Source: Candidatus Latescibacterota bacterium
Lineage (GTDB): Bacteria > Latescibacterota > UBA2968 > UBA8231
Direction of reading: 5' to 3'
DNA length: 29,767 nucleotides
Assembly (NCBI GenBank): GCA_022827165.1
Contig: JAJDTN010000032.1
Coordinates: 1-29,767 of the forward strand
Below are positions 1 through 8,332 of the stretch, piece by piece (the first letter of the stretch is position 1; every line of letters starts with the position of its first letter). The position numbers were made by a program, and so were the translations under genes. The notes under the pieces are model-generated. The model was not told the origin of the DNA, ran no database searches, and saw nothing but the letters and a program-made list of their open reading frames with translations.

Positions 1-1
1 G

Positions 2-145
2 AATGCTACTCTCGGAGGACAGCTCTTGGCCTATGGCGCCACGAGAGGGATGGTGGAAGACCTGTGCAAGGAGCTATCAACCCGCCTGCCTGGCGCTACC
101 TTCACAGTCGACGGCCTATACAGTCGGCGAGAAACGAAAGCCTGA
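2..145 (+). CDS. C-terminal end of an unrecognised protein (5' cut by window)
   Basis: Forty-seven codons are open from the window edge to a TGA at 143-145. The peptide has ordinary composition (GGQLLAYGATRG, then a Glu/Lys-rich helix-like stretch, ending SRRETKA). GC at third positions is clearly lower than in the neighbouring genes, so coding status is only probable. It lies in the same frame as the large gene that follows, separated by the stop and about 40 bases with no other start codon. I do not recognise the family; a faint resemblance to the glycine-rich C-terminal part of actin-like kinases is too weak to use. Confidence 0.35.
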   Translation, partial: NATLGGQLLAYGATRGMVEDLCKELSTRLPGATFTVDGLYSRRETKA

Positions 146-190
146 GCGATAGTCACCGAGTCACCGCCCAGGTCACACGGTTCCTTGCTG

Positions 191-3100
191 ATGGGGGTCA
201 TCTGGCTCATCGGATTGGTGGCTTGCGCCCATGCAGCGGCCGAGCCGGTGCTCGAAGGCCGGGTGCTGCGGCCTTCCGGGGCCCCCGTGGCCGGGGCGCA
301 GGTGCTCCTGTTCGATCTGGCCGATCTGGGGGCGGCGTCCCTGGAGGCGACCGCGGATGAGTCGGGGGCATTCACGCTCCCTCTCGGGGCCCTGGGGCTG
401 GCCCTGCCCGAGCGCTTCGAGCTGGGGGCGAACTACCCCAATCCGTTCAATCCGTCCACGCTCATCCCGTACCAGCTGCCGGTCCCGATGCGCGTGCGGC
501 TGGAGGTGTTCAACCTCCTGGGCCAGCGCATCGCCACGCTCGTGGACGGACAGCAGCCGGCCGGGTTCCACACGGCGGCGTGGGACGCCACGGACGCCGC
601 GGGTCGGGCGGTGGGGGCCGGGGTCTATCTGTATCGCCTGAGCGGGGGAGGGACGAAGCTCACCCGGCGGATGCTGCTGCTCGACGGGCAGGCGGGGATT
701 TCGTCGGCAACCCCGGGGGGCCCGGCCACCGCGAGGGGCGAATCCATGGAGGCGGCCCCGGGCTACGGGTTGGCCGTCTCCGGCCCGGGGCTGATCCCCT
801 ACGTGGCCCCGGCCTTCCCGGTGACGGCGGGCATGGCCCCGGTGGAGGTGGTGCTCGAAGCGCCGGCAGCGATGCCTCGGGCGAAGGTGGCCTCCTCGGG
901 CGGGATCCTCGGCGATGTGGACAACTCCGGCCGGGTCAGTCTCACCGACCTTCTGCTGGTGGCCCTGTACAGCCAGGACGCCAGCATCGTCATGCCCAAC
1001 AGCGGCGACATCTGGCTGGGCGACGTCGACGCCGACGGCCAGGTCGGTCTGTCCGACATCCGGCTCCTCTACGCCTGGCTCCTGGATCCGGCCGACCCGT
1101 CGCTGCCGGCCGGCATCGGCGAAGCGGCGGGTCCGGCCGCGGCCCTGTCGCCGGACCCCTCGACGGTCTCCTTCGCCGACGACGAAGCCTGGCACCGCTT
1201 CACGGTGCAGGCCCGCGCGCCGGTCTCGGTGGTGGCCAACCCCGGGGCGGGTACCCCGCGGCTGCAGATCACCCCCCTCGGCGGCCGCTCCAACGACTGC
1301 CCCGCCGAAGCCGACAAGAGCGTCGGGCGCCGGGACGGCGAGGCGGTCTACCTGTCCGGGTGCGCCGCGGGGGAGGCCACGGTCGAGCTGCGGCGGGAGT
1401 CGGACGGGACCGTCCTGCGGACCTACACCTTCGAGGTGACCGGCCGCCCGGACCTGGTGGTGGAGTCGGTCTCGGCCAACAGCAGTCTGACGAAGGGTCA
1501 GTTCTTCATCCTTCGCGCCACGGTGCGCAACCAGGGCACGGCGGCGGCGGCGGCCACGACCCTGCGCTGGTACCGCTCCCCCGACGCCACGGTCACCACG
1601 CGGGACTCGCTAGTCGGCACCGATGCGGTGTCCCTCCTGGCCCCTTCCGGCACGAGTGCGGAGTCGGTCCACCAGACGGCCCCTTCGAGTGAGGGCACCT
1701 ACTACTACGGCGCCTGCGTGGTGGCGGTGGCCGGAGAAGCCGATACCCGGAACAATTGCTCCGGCGCGGTGACCCTGAAGGTGGTCCGAACCTTCGACGT
1801 CGCCTCAGACCGGGAGGCCCTGGTGGCCCTGTACCATGCGACGGATGGGCCCAACTGGCATTTGAGTACAAACTGGTTGAGTGATAAGCCGCTGGACGAA
1901 TGGTACGGGGTGAGCACCGATCACACGGGACGGGTAGGAGACTTGAACCTCTACGCCATCGAAAGAGAGGACGGCACCATCGGCCCTTGGGAGGAAGCGG
2001 GTTACGTAATCGGCAACGGATTGACGGGCCGTATCCCGGTCGAGTTGGGCAATCTGACCCACCTGAGATCCCTGGATCTTGGGTGGAATCAGTTGACGGG
2101 CCCGATCCCTTCCGAGTTGGGCAATCTGGCCAACCTCGAATCCCTGGACCTTGCGAGCAATCAGTTGACGGGCTCGATCCCGGTCGAATTGGGCAATCTG
2201 ACCAACCTCAGATGGTTGAGCCTTTGGGAGAGTCAGTTGACGGGCCCGATCCCTTCCGAGTTGGGCAATCTGGCCAACCTCGAATCCCTGGACCTTGCGC
2301 TGAATCAGTTGACCGGCCCGATCCCCACCGAATTGGGAAACTTGGCCAACCTCAGATGGTTGGGGCTTGGGAGCAATCAGTTGACGGGCTCGATCCCGGT
2401 CGAGTTGGGAAACCTGGCCAGCCTCGAATCCCTGAGTCTGGGGGGCAATCAGTTGAACGGAGAGATCCCGGTCGAATTGGGAAACCTGACCAACCTCACA
2501 CGGTTGGTCCTCAGAAAAAACCAGTTGTCGGGCTCGATCCCTCCCTGGTTGGGCAATCTGACCAACCTCACAGAGTTGGTCCTTGGGTCGAGGGGTGAAA
2601 AGGGTCGTCTTACCGGTCCGATCCCTCCCGAGTTGGGCAATCTGGCCAACCTCGAATCCCTGAGTCTGGGAGGCAATCAGTTGACCGGTCCGATCCCTCC
2701 CGAACTGGGACAACTCACCAAACTCGAACAGCTTTGGTCCGGGCATAATCTGTTGACCGGTCCGATCCCTCCCGAGCTGGGCAACCTGGCCAACCTCTTT
2801 CGGTTGGAACTTCATAGCAACCCGTTGACGGGAGAGATCCCTCCCGAACTGGGGCAACTCACCAATCTCGTATACCTGATCCTCAATGACACGAACCTGT
2901 CCGGCCCTCTGCCCCGAGAGCTCATCGGTCTCCCGCTCGAAGCCCTCGTGCTCTGTGTCACAGATGTGTGCGTGCCCCGGGCCATCGACTTCCTGGAATG
3001 GCTCGATGTTGATGGGATAGACGCAGGGTGCCCCTATACTCATTGCCGGGATCCGGAATGGGACGCCCTGTCGGCGCTCTACCACGGAACGGACGGGCCG

Positions 3101-5824
3101 AACTGGACGAACAGGACCCACTGGTTGAGCGGCGAGCCCCTGGGCGAATGGTACGGCGTGACCACCGATGCCGGCGGTCGCGTGACGGAACTGAACCTCG
3201 AGGACAACAACCTGCGGGGGATCCTGTTTCCCGCCCTGGGGGATCTCGCCAACCTCAAGAGGCTGAACCTCGCCTCCAACCCCTCCCTGTCGGGCCCCCT
3301 GCCTCAGACGATCACCGGTCTCGCCCTCGACGGGCTGAGGTTGGAGGGCACCGAGGTGTGCGGGCCACCGCAGGCCGAGTTCCAGGCGTGGCTGAACGGG
3401 ATATCGGCTCGCACCGGCGTCGCCGCCTGTACTGACATGCGCGTGGACTACTATGTGCTGGTCGAGCTGTTCACCGGGACGGATGGACCGAACTGGACGG
3501 ATGCGACGAACTGGGGCAGCGCCGCGCCCCTGAACGAATGGCACGGCGTGAGCACTGACTCCGGGGGGCGCGTGACCGAACTGAGCCTGACCGGGAACAA
3601 CCTGCGGGGACCCCTGCCTATGGGACTGGAGCAGCTCACCAATCTTTCGGGATTGAAGCTTTCTGGGAACCAGTTGACCGGTGAGATCCCCGCCGAACTG
3701 GGGCAGTTGAACAATCTCTCGGAGCTGGACCTCTCCGGGAACCAGTTGACCGGTGAGATCCCCCCCGAACTGGGACAAATGACCAGTCTCAGTGACTTGG
3801 TCCTTTCGGGGAACCAGCTGAGCGGGGAGATTCCCCCGGAACTAGGCCAGCTCACCAATCTTCTTCTTGCTAACCTTACGGCGAGCCAGCTGAGCGGGGA
3901 GATTCCTCCGGAACTGGGCCAACTCGCCAATCTCCGTTTCTTGTACCTTGGGGGGAACCGGCTGAGCGGGGAGATCCCTCCCGAACTGGGACAAATGACC
4001 AGTCTCAGTGACTTGGTCCTTTCGGGGAACCAGTTGACCGGCTCGATCCCCCCCGAACTGGGCCGGTTGACCAACCTCCGGGAGTTGAATCTCTCCTCGA
4101 ACCAGCTCACGGGGAACATCCCGCCGGAATTGGGCGACCTCGTCAATCTGGAATCGCTGAACCTCGCCTACAACGGCGCCCTGTCCGGCGCCCTGCCCGA
4201 GGCCCTCACCCGTCTCGGCCTTGCGGACCTGTTGCTGCGCGGGACCTTCCTGTGCCCCCCGCAGGACGCCGATTTCCAGGCTTGGCTCCAGGGGATTCCC
4301 AACAGCGCCGTGGCCAACTGCGCCCGCCTCGACGCGTCCACGGCCTACCTGACGCAGGCGGCGCAATCGCTCGAATACCCGGTGCCCCTGGTGGCCGGCG
4401 AGGCGGCCCTGCTGCGCGTGTTCGTCACCGCGGCCCGGGAGGTGGACGCGACCCTGCCTCCCGTGCGGGCGACCTTCTACCGGGATGGTACCGAGGTACA
4501 CACGGCGGAGATCGATGGCCAGGCCGCGAGCATTCCCTGGCAGGTCAACGAGGGGGACCTGTCGGCTTCGGCCAACGCGCTGGTGCCCCGTTCGGTGGTG
4601 AGGCCGGGGACGGAGATGGTGGTCGAGATCGATCCGGACCGGAGCCTGGACCCGGACCTGGGGGTCGCCGTCCGCCTGCCCGAGACGGGCCGGACGCTGT
4701 TGAACGTACGGTCGGTGCCGCCCTTCGATCTGACGCTGATCCCGTTTCTGTGGACCGAGGATCCGGACAGCACCGTCCTGGCGGTCACGGACGGGCTGTC
4801 GCCGGAGTCGGACCTGTTCCGCCTGACCCGCGATCTGCTTCCGGTGCGCGACTTCCGCCTGACCGTGCACGAGCCCGTGTGGACTTCGGTGGATCCCACG
4901 TCGGACGCAGCGGCCGAATTGCTCCCCGAGACCGACTTGATCTACGCCATGGAAGGCGCGTCGGGGTACTACATGGGCATCTTCCGAAGCGCGGGCCGCG
5001 GCGGCCCGTTAGGAATCGCCCAGACGCCCGGATACACCAGTCTGTCCATCCTCGACGGGAACACCATCGCCCACGAGCTCGGTCACAACCTGAGTCTCCT
5101 GCATTCCCCGGGGTGTGACGCGGGCGGACCCGATCCCGACTATCCCTACGAGGACGGCTCCATCGGCGTGTGGGGATACGATTTCCTCAACGAACGGTTG
5201 GTGAGCGCGGGAACGTCCGACCTGATGACGTACTGCGAGCCCCAATGGATCAGCGACTATTCCTTCGCCAAGGCCCTGGGCTACCGTTCCGTAGCCGAGA
5301 CCCCGCCCCGGGCGGCGGCGAAGTCCTCGTCCCCGCCGCGGGGCCTGTTGCTCTGGGGCGGATTGAGCGAGGACGGAGAGCTCTTTCTGGAACCCGCCTT
5401 CGTCGTCCGCGCCGCTTCCTTCCCGCCGCGGATGGACGGCCCGTACCGGCTCACGGGGGAGGATGAAGACGGGGATGCGGTCTTCACCCGGTCCTTCGGC
5501 ATGGCCGAGATCTCCTGCGGCCGCCGGGGCGGCACCTTCGCCTTCATCCTTCCCGTGGGGGCCGACTGGTCCGACCGGCTGGTGCGCATCGTGCTCTCGG
5601 GCCCCGAGGGCGTCTCGATCCTCGACGGCGAGGAAGACCCCGCCGCTACGCTGCTGCTGGACCGCACCACGGGAAGGGTCCGGGGCCTCCTGCGCGACTG
5701 GGCCGAGCCGGCCGGGCCCCGGCCGGCTGGGAAACCGCTGGCTCCCCCCGCACTTCTGCCGGAGCCGGGGCTGGAGGTCCTGACCAGCCCCGGCCTGCCG
5801 GACCCGGCCTCGTGGACGCGCTGA
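191..5824 (+). CDS. Secreted multidomain protein: FlgD-like, dockerin-like, CARDB, LRR and metzincin protease
   Basis: About 1877 residues from ATG 191; an in-frame TTG at 185 would add two. A short hydrophobic leader (ending about AHAAA) lacks the usual Lys/Arg. Domains in order: a carboxypeptidase-regulatory-like strand set (20-65); a FlgD-like/T9SS-type module with NYPNPFNPST (about 74-166); two dockerin-like calcium loops, GDVDNSGRVSLTD and GDVDADGQVGLSD (240-298); a CARDB-type Ig domain (420-533); and three LRR blocks, each opened by a TDGPNW cap (about 541-945, 954-1075, 1085-1340) and closed by Cys-bearing caps. The LRRs are 24-residue plant-type repeats (GEIPPELGQLTNL). The C-terminal part holds the zinc motif HELGHNLSLLH (H1628, E1629, H1632, H1638) and a Met-turn DLMTY (M1679), so it should be an active metzincin-like metalloprotease, perhaps M66-like. 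It probably acts at the cell surface on proteins or glycoproteins. The target is unknown. No clear ribosome-binding site is visible. Confidence 0.9.
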   Translation: MGVIWLIGLVACAHAAAEPVLEGRVLRPSGAPVAGAQVLLFDLADLGAASLEATADESGAFTLPLGALGLALPERFELGANYPNPFNPSTLIPYQLPVPMRVRLEVFNLLGQRIATLVDGQQPAGFHTAAWDATDAAGRAVGAGVYLYRLSGGGTKLTRRMLLLDGQAGISSATPGGPATARGESMEAAPGYGLAVSGPGLIPYVAPAFPVTAGMAPVEVVLEAPAAMPRAKVASSGGILGDVDNSGRVSLTDLLLVALYSQDASIVMPNSGDIWLGDVDADGQVGLSDIRLLYAWLLDPADPSLPAGIGEAAGPAAALSPDPSTVSFADDEAWHRFTVQARAPVSVVANPGAGTPRLQITPLGGRSNDCPAEADKSVGRRDGEAVYLSGCAAGEATVELRRESDGTVLRTYTFEVTGRPDLVVESVSANSSLTKGQFFILRATVRNQGTAAAAATTLRWYRSPDATVTTRDSLVGTDAVSLLAPSGTSAESVHQTAPSSEGTYYYGACVVAVAGEADTRNNCSGAVTLKVVRTFDVASDREALVALYHATDGPNWHLSTNWLSDKPLDEWYGVSTDHTGRVGDLNLYAIEREDGTIGPWEEAGYVIGNGLTGRIPVELGNLTHLRSLDLGWNQLTGPIPSELGNLANLESLDLASNQLTGSIPVELGNLTNLRWLSLWESQLTGPIPSELGNLANLESLDLALNQLTGPIPTELGNLANLRWLGLGSNQLTGSIPVELGNLASLESLSLGGNQLNGEIPVELGNLTNLTRLVLRKNQLSGSIPPWLGNLTNLTELVLGSRGEKGRLTGPIPPELGNLANLESLSLGGNQLTGPIPPELGQLTKLEQLWSGHNLLTGPIPPELGNLANLFRLELHSNPLTGEIPPELGQLTNLVYLILNDTNLSGPLPRELIGLPLEALVLCVTDVCVPRAIDFLEWLDVDGIDAGCPYTHCRDPEWDALSALYHGTDGPNWTNRTHWLSGEPLGEWYGVTTDAGGRVTELNLEDNNLRGILFPALGDLANLKRLNLASNPSLSGPLPQTITGLALDGLRLEGTEVCGPPQAEFQAWLNGISARTGVAACTDMRVDYYVLVELFTGTDGPNWTDATNWGSAAPLNEWHGVSTDSGGRVTELSLTGNNLRGPLPMGLEQLTNLSGLKLSGNQLTGEIPAELGQLNNLSELDLSGNQLTGEIPPELGQMTSLSDLVLSGNQLSGEIPPELGQLTNLLLANLTASQLSGEIPPELGQLANLRFLYLGGNRLSGEIPPELGQMTSLSDLVLSGNQLTGSIPPELGRLTNLRELNLSSNQLTGNIPPELGDLVNLESLNLAYNGALSGALPEALTRLGLADLLLRGTFLCPPQDADFQAWLQGIPNSAVANCARLDASTAYLTQAAQSLEYPVPLVAGEAALLRVFVTAAREVDATLPPVRATFYRDGTEVHTAEIDGQAASIPWQVNEGDLSASANALVPRSVVRPGTEMVVEIDPDRSLDPDLGVAVRLPETGRTLLNVRSVPPFDLTLIPFLWTEDPDSTVLAVTDGLSPESDLFRLTRDLLPVRDFRLTVHEPVWTSVDPTSDAAAELLPETDLIYAMEGASGYYMGIFRSAGRGGPLGIAQTPGYTSLSILDGNTIAHELGHNLSLLHSPGCDAGGPDPDYPYEDGSIGVWGYDFLNERLVSAGTSDLMTYCEPQWISDYSFAKALGYRSVAETPPRAAAKSSSPPRGLLLWGGLSEDGELFLEPAFVVRAASFPPRMDGPYRLTGEDEDGDAVFTRSFGMAEISCGRRGGTFAFILPVGADWSDRLVRIVLSGPEGVSILDGEEDPAATLLLDRTTGRVRGLLRDWAEPAGPRPAGKPLAPPALLPEPGLEVLTSPGLPDPASWTR
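2037..4150 (+). repeat. Tandem 72-bp LRR-coding repeats with near-identical blocks
   Basis: The LRR blocks are built from 72-base units (24 codons). Some copies are almost identical in DNA: a stretch of about 60 bases starting at 2093 recurs at 2237 (shift 144, two units), and about 54 bases around 3765-3818 recur at 3981-4034 (shift 216, three units). The second block (about 3050-3400) is short and more diverged. Identity in whole-unit steps points to recent unit duplication or recombination. Confidence 0.85.
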
Positions 5825-5930
5825 TGAGGGTCATCGACCAGACGGGTAGAGGAAGCTCCGTGGCCCGGAACCCCGACGCCCTCGCACAGCGCCGTGAGCA
5901 CGGCCACGCGCTTCTCGCGCGACAGGACAT

Positions 5931-6171
5931 TTCAACAGGGGCACCGTCATCTCCTGGTTCCAGCTGCAGCCGGGGCGGGCGCGCCTGGAGGTCTTCGCCC
6001 TGACCGGCCAGCGGGTGGCGGTGCTGCACGAGGAGCCGCGAGAGGCGGGGTTCCACCGCCTGCTGGGACGGGCGGGACTCTCGGGGCCGCGTCTTGGCCA
6101 GCGGCGTTTGCGTGTACCGGCTGGTGACGGCCGAGAACGTGCAGACGCGCAAGCTCACCCTGCTTCGCTGA
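5931..6171 (+). pseudogene. Decayed FlgD-like / T9SS-type C-terminal module
   Basis: Frame starting at 5931 reads FNRGTVISWFQLQPG and then LEVFALTGQRVAVL, the same fold as residues 74-166 of the protein just upstream (FNPSTLIPYQLP, LEVFNLLGQRIATL). At about 6063 the frame shifts by one, after which it reads WDGRDSRGRVLASGVCVYRL and ends with a TGA at 6169-6171, matching the WDATDAAGRAVGAGVYLYRL half of the module. No start codon or leader precedes it. It is therefore a broken remnant, either the lost C-terminal domain of a larger ancestor or debris of a paralogue. The roughly 105 bases between it and the upstream stop show nothing else. Confidence 0.75.
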
Positions 6172-6192
6172 GCGCGCTGATCCCTCTCCGCT

Positions 6193-6632
6193 TCAGGCCC
6201 GCCTCCGAAAGGGGTGCTCCTTGATCTCCTCCGCTCCCCAGAGGTTCCCCGTCAGGTAGCTGTTGATGTTGCCGCGCTCGCCCCCGACGCCGCCGAGGTG
6301 GTAGGCGCCGCCCACGGGGTTGTCCTCGATGTGGCTGACGACGGAATCGCGCTCGCGCAGCAACCGCTGCAGGTGCTCCGGGTCCCGCGTGCGGTTCCAG
6401 GTCTCCGCCGTCCGCCGAGCCCCCATCAGCCGCTCCCCGTACTCCAACTGCAGGCCGCCGGTCTCCTGCCGGGCCCGCGCGCCGACCAGGATTCGCACGG
6501 GGGCGCCGCCCAGCTTCCGCAGGTAGCGCACCAACTCCCGGGCGGCCGTCTCCTCCCCGGCGCCGGCTCCGCCGCCATCTCCACCGCGCAGCGCGCCCGG
6601 CCGCCGGCAACCAGGACCACTGGCTCAACCAT
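6193..6632 (-). pseudogene. Frameshifted hypothetical protein, last gene of the metal operon
   Basis: On the minus strand an ATG at 6632, 13 bases after the lipoprotein stop, begins MVEPVVLVAGGRARCAVEM. A second open frame continues to 6193 with protein-like sequence (AARELVRYLRKLGGAPVRIL, then NINSYLTGNLWGAEEIKEHP). Adding one C to the CCCC run at 6555-6558 joins them into a protein of about 146 residues. Either the gene is truly broken at a homopolymer or the read is one base short. I do not recognise the family. Its placement in line with the operon suggests it is or was co-transcribed with the lipoprotein and WD40 genes. The alternative is two unrelated chance frames. Confidence 0.5.
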
Positions 6633-6645
6633 CGGGAATTACATG

Positions 6646-7146
6646 CTAGCCTTCGTCGTCGTGATCGTGTTCCTCGCCCGGGCCGCCTTCTTCGACATGG
6701 ATCTCGATGTCCTTCGAGACGAAGTCGGCATGGTCGTTGTGGTTCAGCTTGAGCGTCAGGGTGGTATGCCCTGTTTCCAGGCCTGCGATGTGGAAGGACC
6801 AGGCGCCGTCTTCCTCGTGGTGCTCGACTTCGGCGATGCTCTCGTCGCCGATTTCCCAGGCAAGGCCATATCCTTCCATTGGCTCCGGGACGAACCGGTC
6901 GCCGTCCTCGGTGAGGAAGCGCACGGTCAGCAGGGGTGTCTCCAGCCCGGGCCCGACTTCGATTTCGCCTTCTACCTTCCCCTCTTCCTGGCGGACGAGT
7001 TCCTCGCCGCTGCTGAGGATGACCAGGCCGAAGGCCTCGGCGTGGTCATCCCACGCATGGGGGTCCACGGGATTGTCGTCGTCGCCACAGCCGGCAAACA
7101 ACAGCAATGCGAGAAGGGATGATGCGGATGGGATGATCCTGCGCAT
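6646..7146 (-). CDS. Acidic, His-rich lipoprotein of the metal-uptake operon
   Basis: 166 residues. The N-terminus is a textbook lipoprotein signal: MRR, hydrophobic run, lipobox LFAGC with the lipidated Cys at residue 20. Spaced His/Asp residues occur through the mature part (for example DPHAWDDHAEA near the start, VEHHEEDG, LNHNDHADF) and the tail ends GEEHDHDDEG, a plausible divalent-metal ligand cluster. The body looks like beta-strand sandwich sequence without a known catalytic motif. It is co-directional with the WD40, GTPase and ECF-transporter genes but separated from the WD40 stop by about 140 bases. A role as a surface or periplasmic-face metal-binding protein that feeds the importer is an inference from composition and context. 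Confidence 0.8.
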   Translation of the reverse strand: MRRIIPSASSLLALLLFAGCGDDDNPVDPHAWDDHAEAFGLVILSSGEELVRQEEGKVEGEIEVGPGLETPLLTVRFLTEDGDRFVPEPMEGYGLAWEIGDESIAEVEHHEEDGAWSFHIAGLETGHTTLTLKLNHNDHADFVSKDIEIHVEEGGPGEEHDHDDEG

Positions 7147-7285
7147 GGTACAGTTCTCCGGGAAGTGTCCCTGTGCCCCGGATGGGTTCAGGGAACGATG
7201 TGGTAGTAGATGTGAACCGGGCGGGGAAGGCTGAGGGGATGAGCCCTCCAGCCTGCTCCGGCCGGAGCCGGGAAACAGCCGCGCT

Positions 7286-8332
7286 TCACTTGTTGCTCAC
7301 TCGCCAGACCGTCGCGCCACCCTGGGCGTCGAGGGCGGCGAGCGCGCGTCCATCGGGTCGCCAGTACAAGTCGCCGACAACACCTGCCACAAGCGCAACT
7401 CCTGTGGGATCGCCTTGTCCGTCGCGCCCGAGCGACCACACAACTACGCCGCCATCCCGGGCTCCGGAGGCCAGGCGCATCGCGCCGGGAGCGAAGGAAA
7501 GGGTGGTGACGGGTTTGACATGAAACTCCAGAACGCCCGGCCGCGTGCCTTCGGGACCTTCTCCCTGAAAGCACCAGACCGTCACCTCCTCGCTTCCGCC
7601 GGTGGCCAGGAGGGTGCCGGTGGCGTCGAAGGCCAGGGCCGACGGCTTGGCAGGGTATCCTGACATCATCGAGTCATGCTCGGTGGAGCGGCGCCAGAAG
7701 TGCACCGAGTTGTCCTGGCTGCCGCAGGCCACGATATCCCCGTCCGGGCTCAGTACCATCGACACCAGGGATCCCTGCCACTCCAGCTTCTGGCGAAGCT
7801 TCCCAGTGGACGCGTCGAAGAACGTCACTCGACCGTAGCAGGCCGTCGCCAGCTCCCCCGCCCTCGACCAGGCGATGGCGCTGACGGTGCTGGGATGATC
7901 ATCCGATCGCCAGACCTCCGCGCCGTCGGCGCCATAGGCGTGAACCTGCCGGGAGCAGGAGGCTGCCAACCACTGGCCGTCCGGCGACCACGCCACGTGC
8001 TCTACCCAACCGCTGCCGACGTCGATGGCCCGGCTCACCTGACCATCGGCGGCATTCCAGATCAAGACTCGTCCGTCCTGGCCGGCCGTAGCCAAGGCGG
8101 TTCCCTCCGGGTGGATCGCCAGCGCGAGCACCCCACCTTCATGAACCTCCCGCCGTGCCCAGGCGGTGGCGCCCGACTTGCCGTCGAAGGCGTAGACGCC
8201 ACCCGCGGCGTCACCGACCATCAGCGCCTCGCCGCGCAAGCTCCAACCCCCGGCGATGGCGTAGTCGCCGACCTCCGCGGACCAGCCCCGGCGAAGAGCG
8301 CCTTTCGGGCTGCCGACACTCAGGTCAGACAT
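7286..8332 (-). CDS. WD40-repeat beta-propeller protein
   Basis: 348 residues consisting of seven or eight WD40-type blades. Blade ends can be read as VYAFDG, VLIWNA, VHAYGA, VTFFDA, VHFWRR, VTVWCF, VVVWSL and a final ATVWRV, with typical SPDG turns between. No signal peptide or membrane segment is present, so it should be cytoplasmic. Its start lies 13 bases inside the end of the COG0523 GTPase gene, which implies translational coupling. WD40 propellers are scaffolds without catalysis, so a partner-binding role with the GTPase or transporter ATPase is the reasonable guess. Nothing in the sequence identifies the partner. Confidence 0.85.
   Translation of the reverse strand: MSDLSVGSPKGALRRGWSAEVGDYAIAGGWSLRGEALMVGDAAGGVYAFDGKSGATAWARREVHEGGVLALAIHPEGTALATAGQDGRVLIWNAADGQVSRAIDVGSGWVEHVAWSPDGQWLAASCSRQVHAYGADGAEVWRSDDHPSTVSAIAWSRAGELATACYGRVTFFDASTGKLRQKLEWQGSLVSMVLSPDGDIVACGSQDNSVHFWRRSTEHDSMMSGYPAKPSALAFDATGTLLATGGSEEVTVWCFQGEGPEGTRPGVLEFHVKPVTTLSFAPGAMRLASGARDGGVVVWSLGRDGQGDPTGVALVAGVVGDLYWRPDGRALAALDAQGGATVWRVSNK

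Noticed and set aside
1805..3778. 657-codon open frame on the minus strand opposite the LRR region
   Set aside because: It mirrors the repeat structure of the plus-strand LRRs and has no domain; a GC-driven shadow.
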